Assembly (NCBI GenBank): GCA_036803025.1
Contig: DAIRVC010000001.1
Coordinates: 1 to 63,635 of the forward strand
From: DAIRVC01 sp036803025
Lineage (GTDB): Bacteria > Chloroflexota > Anaerolineae > Anaerolineales > E44-bin32
Reading direction: 5' to 3'
DNA length: 63,635 bases
Part shown: positions 8,425 to 17,146 of the stretch, piece after piece
Position numbering within the stretch: position 1 is the first letter of the stretch
Layout of the letters: each line of letters begins with the position of its first letter
Program-made: the position numbers and the translations under genes
The notes under the pieces: model-generated
The model's database searches: none
Told to the model about the DNA's origin: nothing
The model's input: the letters and a program-made list of their open reading frames with translations, nothing else

Positions 8425-10722
8425 CTACGCCGAATACGGCTCGTCTTGAGCGGGCCGGCAGCCGTCCCGGCGCATGTGCCGTCGAATCTCGCGCACCAGT
8501 GTCGCGCTGGTATAGGGTTTCTGAATGAAGCCCGCCAGGCCCTTGCCGGTGAAGCGGCGCGTCGCTTCGACCTCGTTGTAGCCCGAGGACAGGATCACTC
8601 GCACGGCCGGGTTGGCGCGTCGCAGTGCGGCCAGGGTGTCGGCCCCTCCCATCCCGGGCATCGATAGATCGAGCAGCACCAGAGCGATCTCCCGCTCCTT
8701 CTCACGGTAGAGCGCCAGGCCCGACTCGCCGTCGGGGGAGGCGTAGACGTGCATGCCGGCGGCCTGGAGGATGTCGGCCACCGCCTCGCGGACCGGTGCC
8801 TCATCGTCGATCACCAGGATGGCGGCGCCGGCCAGCGGTGCCGACTCCTGCGTCGGCGCCTCGGGCTGCGCCGGTTGGAGGCCAGCCGGCACGCCGGCCG
8901 GCAGGAAGATGCGGAAGGTGGTGCCCGCGCCGGGTCGGCTGTCAACCCACAGGCCGCCGTCGTGGCCGCGCACGATACCCAACACAGCCGCCAGCCCCAG
9001 TCCGCGGCCGGTGAACTTGGTGGTGAAGAACGGGTCGAAGATGCGCGAGAGCGTCGCCGCGTCCATGCCCTCGCCGTCATCGCTCACTTCGAGCCGGACG
9101 AAGCGGCCGGGTCTGGGCGCGATGCGCGTCCGGTTGGAGGGCAGGGTGTAGTCGCTCTCGGGTTGGATATCCTCCGCGGCCGTGCTGACTTGAACCAGGC
9201 CCGGGCGCGGGCCGATGGCATCGGCGGCGTTGAGGATCAGATTCATGATCACCTGCTGCATCTGCCCCGGGTCGGCGGCGATGAGCGGCAGGGCATCGTT
9301 CAGTCTCGGCTGAAGGATCACGTTCTTCGGCACAGCCGCCTGGAACAGGTGAAGGTTTTCGTTGATCAGCGCATTGAGATCGACCGGCTGGATCTGGAAG
9401 TGCCCGCGGCCGGAGTAGGCCAGCATCTGCCGGGTCAGGTCGGCGGCCCGCTGCGAGGCCGCCACCGCCTTCTCAATCGCTGCGCGAGCGGGGTGGTCGG
9501 CAGGCAGGCTGCTGAGCGCCAGCGAGGTCTGCCCGAGCATGGCCACCAGCAGGTTGTTGAAATCGTGCGCCACACCGCCGGCCAGGATGCCCAGGCTTTC
9601 CATCTTCACCGCCTGCGACAGCGCCTCCTCCGCCCTGACTCTATAGGTGACATCTCGGATGACCCCCTCTACCGCCACCAGGTTGCCCGAAGCATCGTTG
9701 ACCGGGGAGATGCGGTGCTCGGTCCAGACCACGTGGCCGTCGCGGTGCAGCCAGCGCAGGGTGAGGGGGTCCTTCAGCGAGAACGCCGAGTCGGTGATGG
9801 TCTGCAGGGAAGGCCGGTCTTCGGGGATGATCAGGTCGAGGCCCAGCGCCGGATTGGCGTAGTGGTCTTCCGGCGTGTAGCCGATGAGCCTGGTAATCGC
9901 CGGGCTGATGTACTCGTAGGCGGGTGTGGGTACGATGCGGAAGCGGTAGACGACGTCGGGCAGATTCTCCATCAGCCGCCGGAAGCGTTCCTCGCTCTCC
10001 TGAAGGGCTTCCTTGACCTTGGCCCCCTCGACCACGCCGCCGATGATGGCGAACTCCATCACCATCAGCAGGCCCAGGAAGCCGTACTCGATCGTGTAGA
10101 CGAAGAGATACAGTCCCGTGCTGACCGCCGTGTCGCTGAGGATGCTGGTGAGGAGCAGCAGCAGAGCGATGAGAAGCGGCCGCATGCGAGCTTTGGGTCC
10201 GCGCTTGAGCGCGGTGATCGCCATCCACAGGCAGTAGACGACGCCGAACCACCCGACCACGCTCTGGAGATCGACGAGCGGTCCCGGGGTGGCTTCGTAG
10301 TAGGTCACCGTGAGGCCCAGCGCCAACGGGATGACCTTGGTGGACGGCTGGTCCACAAGCCAGGCCAGCCCACTCTGGTCGAACAGCCCGAACGCGGCCG
10401 CAAACACGCCGTAGACGGTCAGGACCCAGATCAGGCGGCGCGAGCGGTGGCCGGTGTAGTCGGCGACGAACCACAGCAGGGCGATCAAGGCCAGCGACAG
10501 AACGCTGACCTGTGCTCGCTGCCAGGGGATGCCCTCGGCCACCGAACCGACGCTGTACAGGCGGGCGCAGAACGCGTCGTACAGGCTGGCGCCCAGGCTG
10601 GTCGCGGCGAAGGTCAGGTTCTCACGCCGCTGCGGCTGGCGCAGGTAGATGACCAGGTGTGAGACGCCGACGAAGAATGTGATGCTGGCCATGATGATGG
10701 CCGGCATGGATTGGAGAATCAT
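8425..10722 (-). CDS. Membrane hybrid histidine kinase (7TM-PAS-HisKA-HATPase-REC)
   Basis: A 765-residue sensor. Residues 1-235 contain about seven hydrophobic segments, followed by a PAS domain (roughly 240-365, ending in AVEGVIRDVTYRVRAEEAL). The HisKA box GVAHDFNNLL holds the phospho-acceptor His386. The catalytic ATPase domain has N-box NLILNAADA, G1 DDGEGMD and GLGLAAV. A C-terminal receiver (635-755) carries Asp685 in LVLLDLSMPGMGG. The HDFNN form of the H-box is typical of hybrid kinases. No output regulator is adjacent. The signal is unknown. Confidence 0.9.
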   Translation of the reverse strand: MILQSMPAIIMASITFFVGVSHLVIYLRQPQRRENLTFAATSLGASLYDAFCARLYSVGSVAEGIPWQRAQVSVLSLALIALLWFVADYTGHRSRRLIWVLTVYGVFAAAFGLFDQSGLAWLVDQPSTKVIPLALGLTVTYYEATPGPLVDLQSVVGWFGVVYCLWMAITALKRGPKARMRPLLIALLLLLTSILSDTAVSTGLYLFVYTIEYGFLGLLMVMEFAIIGGVVEGAKVKEALQESEERFRRLMENLPDVVYRFRIVPTPAYEYISPAITRLIGYTPEDHYANPALGLDLIIPEDRPSLQTITDSAFSLKDPLTLRWLHRDGHVVWTEHRISPVNDASGNLVAVEGVIRDVTYRVRAEEALSQAVKMESLGILAGGVAHDFNNLLVAMLGQTSLALSSLPADHPARAAIEKAVAASQRAADLTRQMLAYSGRGHFQIQPVDLNALINENLHLFQAAVPKNVILQPRLNDALPLIAADPGQMQQVIMNLILNAADAIGPRPGLVQVSTAAEDIQPESDYTLPSNRTRIAPRPGRFVRLEVSDDGEGMDAATLSRIFDPFFTTKFTGRGLGLAAVLGIVRGHDGGLWVDSRPGAGTTFRIFLPAGVPAGLQPAQPEAPTQESAPLAGAAILVIDDEAPVREAVADILQAAGMHVYASPDGESGLALYREKEREIALVLLDLSMPGMGGADTLAALRRANPAVRVILSSGYNEVEATRRFTGKGLAGFIQKPYTSATLVREIRRHMRRDGCRPAQDEPYSA

Positions 10723-10864
10723 CGTCGACAGTCCGCAGGCGGCTGTGGGGTGCCCGGGGAGGAGATTACCGAGGGGCCCTTACGGGATGCAACCGAGGCA
10801 GTGCGAGGGGCAAGGTGCGCAGGCGAAGGCCGCGGCGGGGGCCGGGTGTCCGGGGACCGGTGGG

Positions 10865-10876
10865 TTGCGTACGCAA
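10865..10876. promoter_or_regulatory. 12-bp perfect palindrome upstream of the hybrid kinase gene
   Basis: TTGCGTACGCAA is a perfect palindrome in the 225-bp stretch between dnaN and the hybrid kinase, about 145 bp upstream of the kinase start. It could be an operator half-site pair, but no regulator is known to match it. Otherwise nothing is recognised in 10723-10947. Confidence 0.2.
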
Positions 10877-10947
10877 TCCAGCACACGGTCTGCCACTTCC
10901 ACTTGCTGTTGTGGCCGGCAGCGCCAGGACCGCCGGCGTAGAGCGCG

Positions 10948-12081
10948 TCAACGGCCGAGGTGCATCGGCATGATCACATGCAAGAAGTCATCTCGCCCGA
11001 CCGGGCGGATGACGCCGGGAGCCGAAGGTCCGGTGGTCTCCAGAGCGACATTGGGCGTGTCGATCACGCTCAGAACGTCGAGCAGGTAGCGCACATTGAA
11101 GGCGATCTCGATGGGGGTGCCCTCGATGGTGGCATCGACGACCGTCTCATTCGACCCGGTCTGGGCCGCCGTCGCCGAGACCTCGACCGTCCCGGGTTCG
11201 AGTTCGCCGCGCGGTGTGATCTTCAGGCGCGCCGAGTGGGCCGCCTCGCGGGCGAAGATGTCGGCCGCCTTGCAGGCCTTCAAGAAGGAAAGCGTCGGCA
11301 GCAGGCTGCGGGTGGTGAAGCTGGGCGGGATGATGCCGCGGTAGTCGGGGAATGATCCGTCGATCAGCTGCGAGACAACCTCGACGTTCTTGGTGCGGAA
11401 GATGATCTGGCCTCGGCCGGTGGGCAGCGTCAGGCTGACCGTTTCCTCGCCGTCCTGAACCACGCGCGCCAGCTCGGCCAACGCCCGGGCGGGCACGATG
11501 GCGCGGATCGGGCCGGCGGCCGGGGAGGACAGGTGGGCGTTGCGCACCGACAGGCGGAAGCCGTCGGCGGCGGCCAGAGTCATTTCCCCGGCGTCGATCT
11601 CGACCAGGACGCCGGTCAGCACCGGGCGCGCATCGTCACCCGAGGCGGCGAAGACGACCTGGTTGATCATCTCCCGCAGGTCGGAGACGTTCAGCACCAG
11701 ATCGGTGCCCAGATCGGCCGGGGGCAGGGGCGGGAACTCCTGGGAGTCGATGCATTTGATGTCGTTGTTGGATTGTCCGCAGTGCACGTTCAGCGTCTGG
11801 GTGCGGACGGTCAACTGCATGTCGACCTTGTCGTTTGGCAGGGCGCCGACCAGGTCGGCGAAGGTACGGGCCGGGACGGTCGTCGACCCCTCCTCGTCGA
11901 TCTTGGCACCGATCCAACAGGTGATGCCCAGCTCGAGGTTGGTGGCCGAGAGGCGCAGCCGGCCGGCCTCCGTGGCCACCAGGATGTTGCTCAGAACGGG
12001 CAGGGTGCTGCGGGGGGCGACGGCGCGAGCCACCACATTCAGGCCGCGCGACAGGTTTTCCTGCAGGCAAGAGACCTTCAT
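10948..12081 (-). CDS. dnaN: DNA polymerase III beta subunit (sliding clamp)
   Basis: A 377-residue protein, the normal length for the bacterial clamp. It has the three clamp-domain repeats, starting MKVSCLQENLSRGLNVVARAVA and ending in the canonical VIMPMHLGR. The motifs TLPVLSNILV, QEFPPLP, DDARPVLTGV, AADGFRLSV and FPDY are all family hallmarks. ATG 12081 is chosen because it begins the conserved N-terminus and is preceded by AAGGACG. It is not flanked by dnaA or recF, unlike the usual origin arrangement; it diverges from a histidine kinase gene. Confidence 0.97.
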   Translation of the reverse strand: MKVSCLQENLSRGLNVVARAVAPRSTLPVLSNILVATEAGRLRLSATNLELGITCWIGAKIDEEGSTTVPARTFADLVGALPNDKVDMQLTVRTQTLNVHCGQSNNDIKCIDSQEFPPLPPADLGTDLVLNVSDLREMINQVVFAASGDDARPVLTGVLVEIDAGEMTLAAADGFRLSVRNAHLSSPAAGPIRAIVPARALAELARVVQDGEETVSLTLPTGRGQIIFRTKNVEVVSQLIDGSFPDYRGIIPPSFTTRSLLPTLSFLKACKAADIFAREAAHSARLKITPRGELEPGTVEVSATAAQTGSNETVVDATIEGTPIEIAFNVRYLLDVLSVIDTPNVALETTGPSAPGVIRPVGRDDFLHVIMPMHLGR

Positions 12082-12120
12082 CGTGGCTGCGTCCTTGGTC
12101 GGCTGAGTGTCTTCGTCCAA

Positions 12121-12149
12121 AGTATACAATGAACCTCGCGGCGGTACAA
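12121..12149 (-). promoter_or_regulatory. dnaN promoter
   Basis: Read on the minus strand, TTGTAC (12144-12149) and TATACT (12121-12126) are separated by 17 bp and lie 40 bp before the dnaN start codon. This is a good sigma-70-type match. Confidence 0.7.
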
Positions 12150-12191
12150 CGCTTGGTAGACAAGCCGAGCAGTCTGGCATACACTTGCGCC

Positions 12192-13448
12192 ATGGCCGAG
12201 CGGGACCCGCTGGCGGAAGTCGATGAGCTGCGCCAGATGGTGTTCCGGCTGGCGCGCCTGGTCGAGATCAGCGTCACCCTCAACTCGACGCTCGAGCCAC
12301 GCCGGCTGCTCCAATTCATCATCCAGTCGGCCGCCGACCTGGTCGAGTGCGAATCCGCTTCGATCCTGCTCGTCGACGACAACACACACGCGCTGTCGAT
12401 TGCCGCCGCCACCGGCTCCGACCCGGACGATCTGGCACAAATCCCGGTACCCCTGGAAGGCTCGATCGCCGGGACGATCGTGCGGGAGGACCGCCCGTTG
12501 ATCATCAACGAGGTCGGGAGCGACGCCCGCCGCTACCAGGCGATCGGGGCCAATGTGCGCGGCCCGGTGCGATCGCTCATGGGCGTGCCGATGCGCATCC
12601 GCGAGAAGGTCACCGGGGTCCTGGAAGCCGTCAACAAGCGCCAGGGCGCCTTCGAAGAGGCGGACCTGCAGACGCTGTCGATCATCGCCTCCCAGGCGGC
12701 CGTGGCGATGAACAACGCCAATCTGCTCAGCGCCCTGCAGGGCGCCTACGCCGAGCTGGGCAAGCTGGACAAACTCAAGAGCGACTTCATCGCCATCGCT
12801 TCTCACGAACTGCGAACCCCCCTGGGACTGATCCTGGGCTATGCCTCGATCCTCAAAGAAGAAGCCGGCGAGAGCGCCTCGGAACATGCCGAAGTGGTGC
12901 TCAGCTCGGCGCTGCGCATGCGCTCGCTGATCGAGGACATGACCAACATGAACCTGCTCCAGGTGGGCGCGGCAGAAATGGTGCTCGAGCGCCAGCCGCT
13001 GCGGCGCATCGCCGAGACCGCCTTCGCCGAGGCCGGCGACCTGTTTCAGGCCAAGGGTCAGTTTGCCGAGTTGCGGGTCCCCGGCGACGAGCTCATGGCC
13101 ATGGTCGATGCCGAGCGCCTGGGCATGGCCGTCACCAACCTTCTCAACAACGCCGTCCGCTTTACCCGGGGAGGCGGGCACATCTGGCTGGAACTGGAGC
13201 GCCACGGAGGCGAGGCCTGGTTGCGCGTGCGCGATGACGGCGTCGGTGTCTCCCCCAGCCTGCTCGGACGCATCTTCGATGAGTTCTACCAGGTCGAGGA
13301 CCACATGACCCGCCGGCACGAAGGCATTGGGCTGGGGCTGGCGATCGTGCGAGCGATCGCCAGCGCACATGGCGGCCGGGTCTGGGCGGAAAGCGAAGGC
13401 GAGGGCCGCGGCTCGCTCTTCACGATCGCCCTTCCACTTGCCCCCTGA
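12192..13448 (+). CDS. GAF-domain sensor histidine kinase (soluble)
   Basis: A 418-residue kinase with no membrane segment. An N-terminal GAF domain (about 20-180: ASILLVDDNTHALSI, MGVPMRIREKVTGVLEAVNK) is followed by a HisKA helix pair with His205 in SHELRTPLG. The HATPase domain has LNNAVRFTRGG, VRDDGVGVSP, IFDEFYQ and GIGLGLAIV. ATG 12192 was chosen because the sequence upstream overlaps the dnaN promoter. Its partner response regulator is not next to it. GAF-HisKA proteins often sense small ligands or redox state; here the signal is unknown. Confidence 0.9.
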   Translation: MAERDPLAEVDELRQMVFRLARLVEISVTLNSTLEPRRLLQFIIQSAADLVECESASILLVDDNTHALSIAAATGSDPDDLAQIPVPLEGSIAGTIVREDRPLIINEVGSDARRYQAIGANVRGPVRSLMGVPMRIREKVTGVLEAVNKRQGAFEEADLQTLSIIASQAAVAMNNANLLSALQGAYAELGKLDKLKSDFIAIASHELRTPLGLILGYASILKEEAGESASEHAEVVLSSALRMRSLIEDMTNMNLLQVGAAEMVLERQPLRRIAETAFAEAGDLFQAKGQFAELRVPGDELMAMVDAERLGMAVTNLLNNAVRFTRGGGHIWLELERHGGEAWLRVRDDGVGVSPSLLGRIFDEFYQVEDHMTRRHEGIGLGLAIVRAIASAHGGRVWAESEGEGRGSLFTIALPLAP

Positions 13449-13476
13449 TCGACGACGACCCGGCGCAGCACCCCCC

Positions 13477-14379
13477 GTGAGAGCCCAAGCGCGCCCCTTC
13501 CGCATCGGCGACCTGCCCTTGATGATCGATCTGCTGGCGCGCAGCCGCGCACCCGAGCGGCGGCGCGACTTCCCCGGACGGGCGGACCTTCAGGATGCCC
13601 TGGGCCTGTCAACGGTGCGATCGAACACGCGTGTCTGGCAGGCTGAGCGGGAGCGGATCACGGCCTTCGCCTACATCGACGACTACGCCAACTTGCGTTT
13701 CGAGCTCGACAGGGCGGGTGAGGCGCCGGAGGTGGAAGAGATCGTGGCCTGGGCGCAGCGACAACTGCGAGGTCAGGCGGGCCGGGCGGGCGACCGGCTC
13801 GAGACAAGCTGTGCGGAGGAGGACCTGTCGCGGATCGGCGAACTGGAGCGCTGCGGCTTTGTCCGCCAGCCGGTCCAGACTCTGGAGTTGGTGCGCGATC
13901 TCACGCGGGCGGTTGAGGCGCCGCGGCTTGCGGCCGGGTTCCACCTCCGCCTCGCCGCAGGCGAGGCGGAGATCGACGACCTGGTGGCGTTGCATCGTGC
14001 CGCGTTCGGCACCACGCACATGACGGTCGAGGAGCGGCGGTCGATGATGCAGGCCGACGGATACGAGGCGGCGCTGGATCTGGTAGCCTGCGCGACGGGC
14101 GGGCAGCTGGCGGCCGCTTGCGTGTGCCGAATCGGGGGCGAGGTCGATGGTGAGGGCGCGGTGGATACGATCGCGACCCACCCGGCCTATCGCCGCCGGG
14201 GCCTGGCACGCGGGCTCCTGCTGGAGGGCCTGCAGCGACTGCGCGAGCGCGGCGCATGCCTGGTCCGGCTCGGCACAAGCAGCCACAACCTGCCCATGCG
14301 ACGGACGGCGGCCTCGGTCGGGTTTGTCCCTGCAACGGTGACTGTCTGGTTCGCCCTGCCAGACGCCGACGCTGTCTGA
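13477..14379 (+). CDS. Tandem GNAT acetyltransferase
   Basis: A 300-residue protein with two GNAT modules. The N-terminal one (about 1-145) is degenerate. The C-terminal one has DTIATHPAYRRRGLARGLLLEGL, the acetyl-CoA pyrophosphate loop, followed by GTSSHNLPMRRTAASVGF. Start GTG 13477 fits the domain boundary, since sequence upstream shadows the kinase gene. The double GNAT layout resembles mycothiol synthase and similar proteins, but the substrate is unknown. It follows the GAF kinase by 28 bp and may share its transcript. Confidence 0.75.
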   Translation: MRAQARPFRIGDLPLMIDLLARSRAPERRRDFPGRADLQDALGLSTVRSNTRVWQAERERITAFAYIDDYANLRFELDRAGEAPEVEEIVAWAQRQLRGQAGRAGDRLETSCAEEDLSRIGELERCGFVRQPVQTLELVRDLTRAVEAPRLAAGFHLRLAAGEAEIDDLVALHRAAFGTTHMTVEERRSMMQADGYEAALDLVACATGGQLAAACVCRIGGEVDGEGAVDTIATHPAYRRRGLARGLLLEGLQRLRERGACLVRLGTSSHNLPMRRTAASVGFVPATVTVWFALPDADAV

Positions 14380-14490
14380 GGCGAGGGCCGGGCGGGATTC
14401 AGCCGGTGCGCTGCAACGGTCCTCTGAACGAACAGGCGGGCGCAGACCTGGTTCGAAGGCGCGCCCGTCGCAGGTTGCCGGGGGGGAGGA

Positions 14491-15579
14491 TCAGGAAGCC
14501 GGGACGCGACTGATCTGTCCGCGCGTGTGCAGCAGCGTCGAGAATGAGGCCGCCGGCGGCGCGACGCCGAAGACGGGATGCCGGCGGGCGGCCAGGTTCA
14601 CGAGCCGGCTGGCCATGCGCCCGAATGTGTAGCCGGCGGCCTCGGCGGCGCAGGCTAGGCTGGCGTCCGAGCTGATATCGGCGTTGGGGTTGATGTCCAG
14701 GACGTAGAAGATGCCGTCGCGAAGCCGGAGGTCGAAGCGCGCATAATCGCGGCAGCCGGTGGCGCGGTAGGTGGCGAAGACGGTTCGCTGCAGGCAGGCC
14801 AGTTCCTCGTCGCTAAGCGGCGCGGGCAGCCGCAGCTGGATCTTGTCGTAATGCGGTGTACCCGGGGTGAACTTGGCGTCGTACGTGCACAGACGATCGC
14901 GGACATCGTCGAAGTAGGCAAAGTCCATCTCGGCCGGCGGCAGCATCTCGAGTTGTCCATCGCCCCACACGCCGACATGGAACTCGCGCCCGTCGATGAA
15001 ATCCTCGACCAAGGCCGGCTCGCCGAACGTGTCGAGGATGTACTGGACGCGCCCGCGCAAGCTGTCGCCGTCGAGGACGACCGCGTCGCTGGTCACCCCG
15101 TAGCTGGAGTGTTCGTAGGCCGGCTTGACAATCGCCGGGAAGCAATCCCAGTCGCCGATGGCGGCGGTTTCGAAGACGCGCCAGCGCGGCGAGGGAATGC
15201 CGCGCCGATCGAGGAGTGTATTGACGCGCGGCTTGTCCCATGACAGGTCAAGCACGCGCGAAGTCGAGCCCGTGTAGGCGAAGTGCATGGCGGCCAGCGT
15301 GCGCGCCACGCGCGATTCGCTGCGCGGGATTCCCGGCAGCGCCTCGCACCAGTTGAAAACGATGTAGTCCCTGGGATCGTAGGCGCGCAAGCGTGGCGCG
15401 AGATTAGCATCGACTACGGGGACGCTCTCAACCGGATGTCCCAGGTCACGCAGGGCCGCTTCGAGTATGCTGGCCTGCTGGGCTGCTTCCTCCTGGTCGC
15501 CTGACGACCAGGATTGATCAAGATTGTGGAGCAGCAGCACGGGCAGGTCCGTGCGGTCGTTGTATGCGCTCATCCCCAT
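14491..15579 (-). CDS. ATP-grasp ligase related to D-alanine-D-alanine ligase
   Basis: A 362-residue ATP-grasp enzyme. The order is a small N-terminal domain, the substrate-side stretch WCEALPG, the lid AYTGSTSRVLDLSWDKPRVNTLL, PAIVKPAYEHSSYGVTSDAVV (ATP-binding loop), EDFIDGREFHVGVWG, and DYARFDLRLRDGIFYVLDINPNAD with the Mg-binding Asp/Glu/Asn set (motifs abbreviated). This resembles Ddl but lacks the murein gene neighbourhood, so it may join other amino acids or peptides. Convergent with the GNAT gene; its 5' side faces a 1-kb gene-poor region. Confidence 0.75.
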   Translation of the reverse strand: MGMSAYNDRTDLPVLLLHNLDQSWSSGDQEEAAQQASILEAALRDLGHPVESVPVVDANLAPRLRAYDPRDYIVFNWCEALPGIPRSESRVARTLAAMHFAYTGSTSRVLDLSWDKPRVNTLLDRRGIPSPRWRVFETAAIGDWDCFPAIVKPAYEHSSYGVTSDAVVLDGDSLRGRVQYILDTFGEPALVEDFIDGREFHVGVWGDGQLEMLPPAEMDFAYFDDVRDRLCTYDAKFTPGTPHYDKIQLRLPAPLSDEELACLQRTVFATYRATGCRDYARFDLRLRDGIFYVLDINPNADISSDASLACAAEAAGYTFGRMASRLVNLAARRHPVFGVAPPAASFSTLLHTRGQISRVPAS

Positions 15580-15633
15580 GCCCTCGGGATCTGGCTTCTC
15601 CGGTGGGAGACTTTGACGGCCTCGGTCTCCGGC

Positions 15634-15709
15634 GCGGATGAGGTCTGGCGAGACCTCCGCTCGATCACCAACCTCCGGTCTCTCGTTCGAGATTCTGCGA
15701 CGCTCGAAC
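15634..15709. promoter_or_regulatory. Hairpins upstream of the ATP-grasp ligase gene
   Basis: Two inverted repeats lie 55-130 bp upstream of the minus-strand ligase start. GAGGTCT/AGACCTC (15640-15646 and 15651-15657) has a 4-nt loop and is extended by GCGG/CGC with a two-base bulge. GTTCGAG/CTCGAAC (15685-15691 and 15703-15709) has an 11-nt loop. They could belong to a structured 5' leader, but no known riboswitch class is recognised. Confidence 0.3.
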
Positions 15710-15848
15710 CATCTGCATTATTACAGAACCTGGGCGAAATGCAAGGTTTGCGGGCACCTTTTTTCGCCGCGGCGGGGGCCGCCCCGCGGCGCCGCGGAGC
15801 GGCCGGCGCGGCCCGGCGCATCGCGCGCGGGCCTGATTGAGGTCGGAG

Positions 15849-16358
15849 GCGGCCGCGACGGCGCGCGCGACGCTGCGCCGGCGGCAGACGGCCGAGGTGT
15901 GGCGCGCGGGGAGTGTCTTTGACGCGGCAAGTAGTGGGTTGGCGGGCTCGGCGGCACGACTCCGATGCGGGAGGCGTGCGGTTTTCGTGGCGATGAGCGG
16001 CGAGCTCGGCTTGGGCGGCGCACGCGCCGGGGGCGATGGGGGCGGTCAGCCGCGCCAGCGGACCGGCTCAGCCGCGAGAATCTGGGTCGACGGTCTCGCA
16101 GACGCGGCCGCGACGGCGCGCGCGACGCTGCGCCGGCGGCAGACGGCCGAAGGTTGGAGCGCAGGGAGTCTCTCTTACGCGGTAGGAAACGGGTTGGCGG
16201 GCTCGGCGGCACGAATTCGATGCGGGAGGCGCGCGATTCTTGTGGCGATGAGCGGCAGGCGGGGCGTGGGCGGCGCGCTCGCCGGAGGCGATGGGGACGG
16301 TCAGCCGCGCGATCGGACGGGCTTCGTCGTGAGAATCTTGACCGACGATCGCGCAGAG
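15849..16358. repeat. 255-bp direct tandem repeat, two units plus a degenerate tail
   Basis: Unit 1 starts at 15849 and unit 2 at 16104, an exact 255-bp offset. The first 46 bases or so are identical between units (GCGGCCGCGACGG onward). The rest is clearly related, with scattered substitutions and no indels seen. A third, much degraded copy may start near 16358. Because 255 is divisible by three, every frame repeats, but substitutions show no clear codon-position bias in any frame, so this looks like DNA-level duplication. Confidence 0.8.
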
Positions 16359-16534
16359 CCGGCCGCGCGCGTGCGGCGCGCGGTCGCCGAGAGAATGAGA
16401 AGCTGCCATGCGCGCGTCGCTGCCGAGAGAAGAGGGGAGTTGCCCCGGTGCGAAGAGGTGCGCCGGGCTTTCGGCTGGGTTCCGATGGCGCGGCGGAAGT
16501 CAGTCCAGCGCAACGGCGGAGGAGCCGCCGGGTC

Positions 16535-16562
16535 TTGACAAGCCTCAGGATAGTAGTACAAT
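16535..16562 (+). promoter_or_regulatory. ssb promoter
   Basis: TTGACA (16535-16540), a 16-bp spacer and TACAAT (16557-16562). This is one of the best sigma-70-type matches in the window and lies about 90 bp before the ssb start codon. Confidence 0.8.
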
Positions 16563-16652
16563 TGTTCTAGATCAACCGGTGGGTGCACTGAACGCTGCCC
16601 CGGCCGCCCGGGCCGGATCGAGACACTGACCCCCATCGGAAAGGAGATCCCC

Positions 16653-17078
16653 ATGTTCCACAAAGTGATTCTCGTAGGCAATCTGGGGCGTGACCCGGAG
16701 ATGCGCTACACGCCCAGCGGTCAGGCGGTGACGAACCTGTCCGTCGCCACCAACCGTACGTATACCGACAGCAGCGGCAGCCCCGTCAAGGAGACCGTCT
16801 GGTTCCGTGTCTCGGTGTGGGGCAAGCAGGCCGAATCCTGCCACCAGTACCTGCGCAAGGGACGCCCGGTGTTGATCGAAGGCCGACTTGTGCCGGACGA
16901 CAACGGCAATCCGCGCATCTGGAATCGACAGGACGGCACCCCGGCGGCCTCGTTCGAAGTGAACGCCCAGACCGTCCGGTTCCTGGGCGGACGCGAAGAG
17001 GCCGGCGCTGCGGCGGCTGACGAAGGCGACCTCGGGCCGAGCGCGAGCCCGGGGACCGAAGACGAGATCCCCTTCTAA
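16653..17078 (+). CDS. ssb: Single-stranded DNA-binding protein
   Basis: A 141-residue OB-fold protein that coats single-stranded DNA in replication and repair. It starts MFHKVILVGNLGRDPEMRYTPSGQAVTNLSVATN and continues with VWFRVSVWGKQAE and YLRKGRPVLIEGRL (motifs abbreviated). An acidic linker follows, then the partner-recruiting tip DEIPF. An ideal AAAGGAGA site precedes the ATG. A strong promoter lies upstream and a 13-bp hairpin downstream. It heads a run of co-directional genes ending in recN. Confidence 0.97.
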   Translation: MFHKVILVGNLGRDPEMRYTPSGQAVTNLSVATNRTYTDSSGSPVKETVWFRVSVWGKQAESCHQYLRKGRPVLIEGRLVPDDNGNPRIWNRQDGTPAASFEVNAQTVRFLGGREEAGAAAADEGDLGPSASPGTEDEIPF

Positions 17079-17094
17079 GGCGCCAGCGTACATC

Positions 17095-17123
17095 GCCCTC
17101 AGCCGGCCCGGCCGGCTGAGGGC
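17095..17123 (+). terminator. Hairpin after ssb
   Basis: A perfect 13-bp stem (17095-17107 with 17111-17123) closes a 3-nt loop, followed by only a weak T-run (ATTTG). It may terminate or attenuate ssb transcription, or protect its 3' end while letting some polymerase enter the next genes. Confidence 0.6.
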
Positions 17124-17146
17124 GCATTTGCCCGCGGAGCATGCGA

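Larger units (their letters stand above)
15580..16534. other. Long gene-poor region between the ATP-grasp gene and ssb
   Basis: No convincing gene is visible. The left part holds several hairpins (see 15634-15709) and a patch of lower GC near 15710-15770 ending in six Ts. The right part is a GC-rich tandem repeat (15849-16358) and a degenerate tail. Plus-strand frames stay open here, for example 15837-16538 from a TTG, giving an Ala/Arg/Gly-rich product with no ribosome-binding site and no family resemblance, so it is not annotated as a gene. Confidence 0.6.

Noticed and set aside
8749..10662. Very long plus-strand frame antisense to the hybrid kinase
   Set aside because: Shadow of a confidently identified gene in high-GC DNA; its product is His/Arg/Gly-rich without domains.
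14445..14475. GGTTCGAA resembling a tRNA T-loop
   Set aside because: No acceptor, D-arm or anticodon stem can be formed around it.
15710..15790. Short plus-strand frame with a zinc-ribbon-like KCKVCGHLF segment
   Set aside because: Only one CxxC pair, no partner pair, no start signal; most likely chance or a tiny remnant too short to assign.
15837..16538. Long open frame across the tandem repeat giving an Ala/Arg-rich product
   Set aside because: TTG start without a ribosome-binding site, no family resemblance, and all frames repeat because the unit is a multiple of three; long chance frames are expected at this GC.
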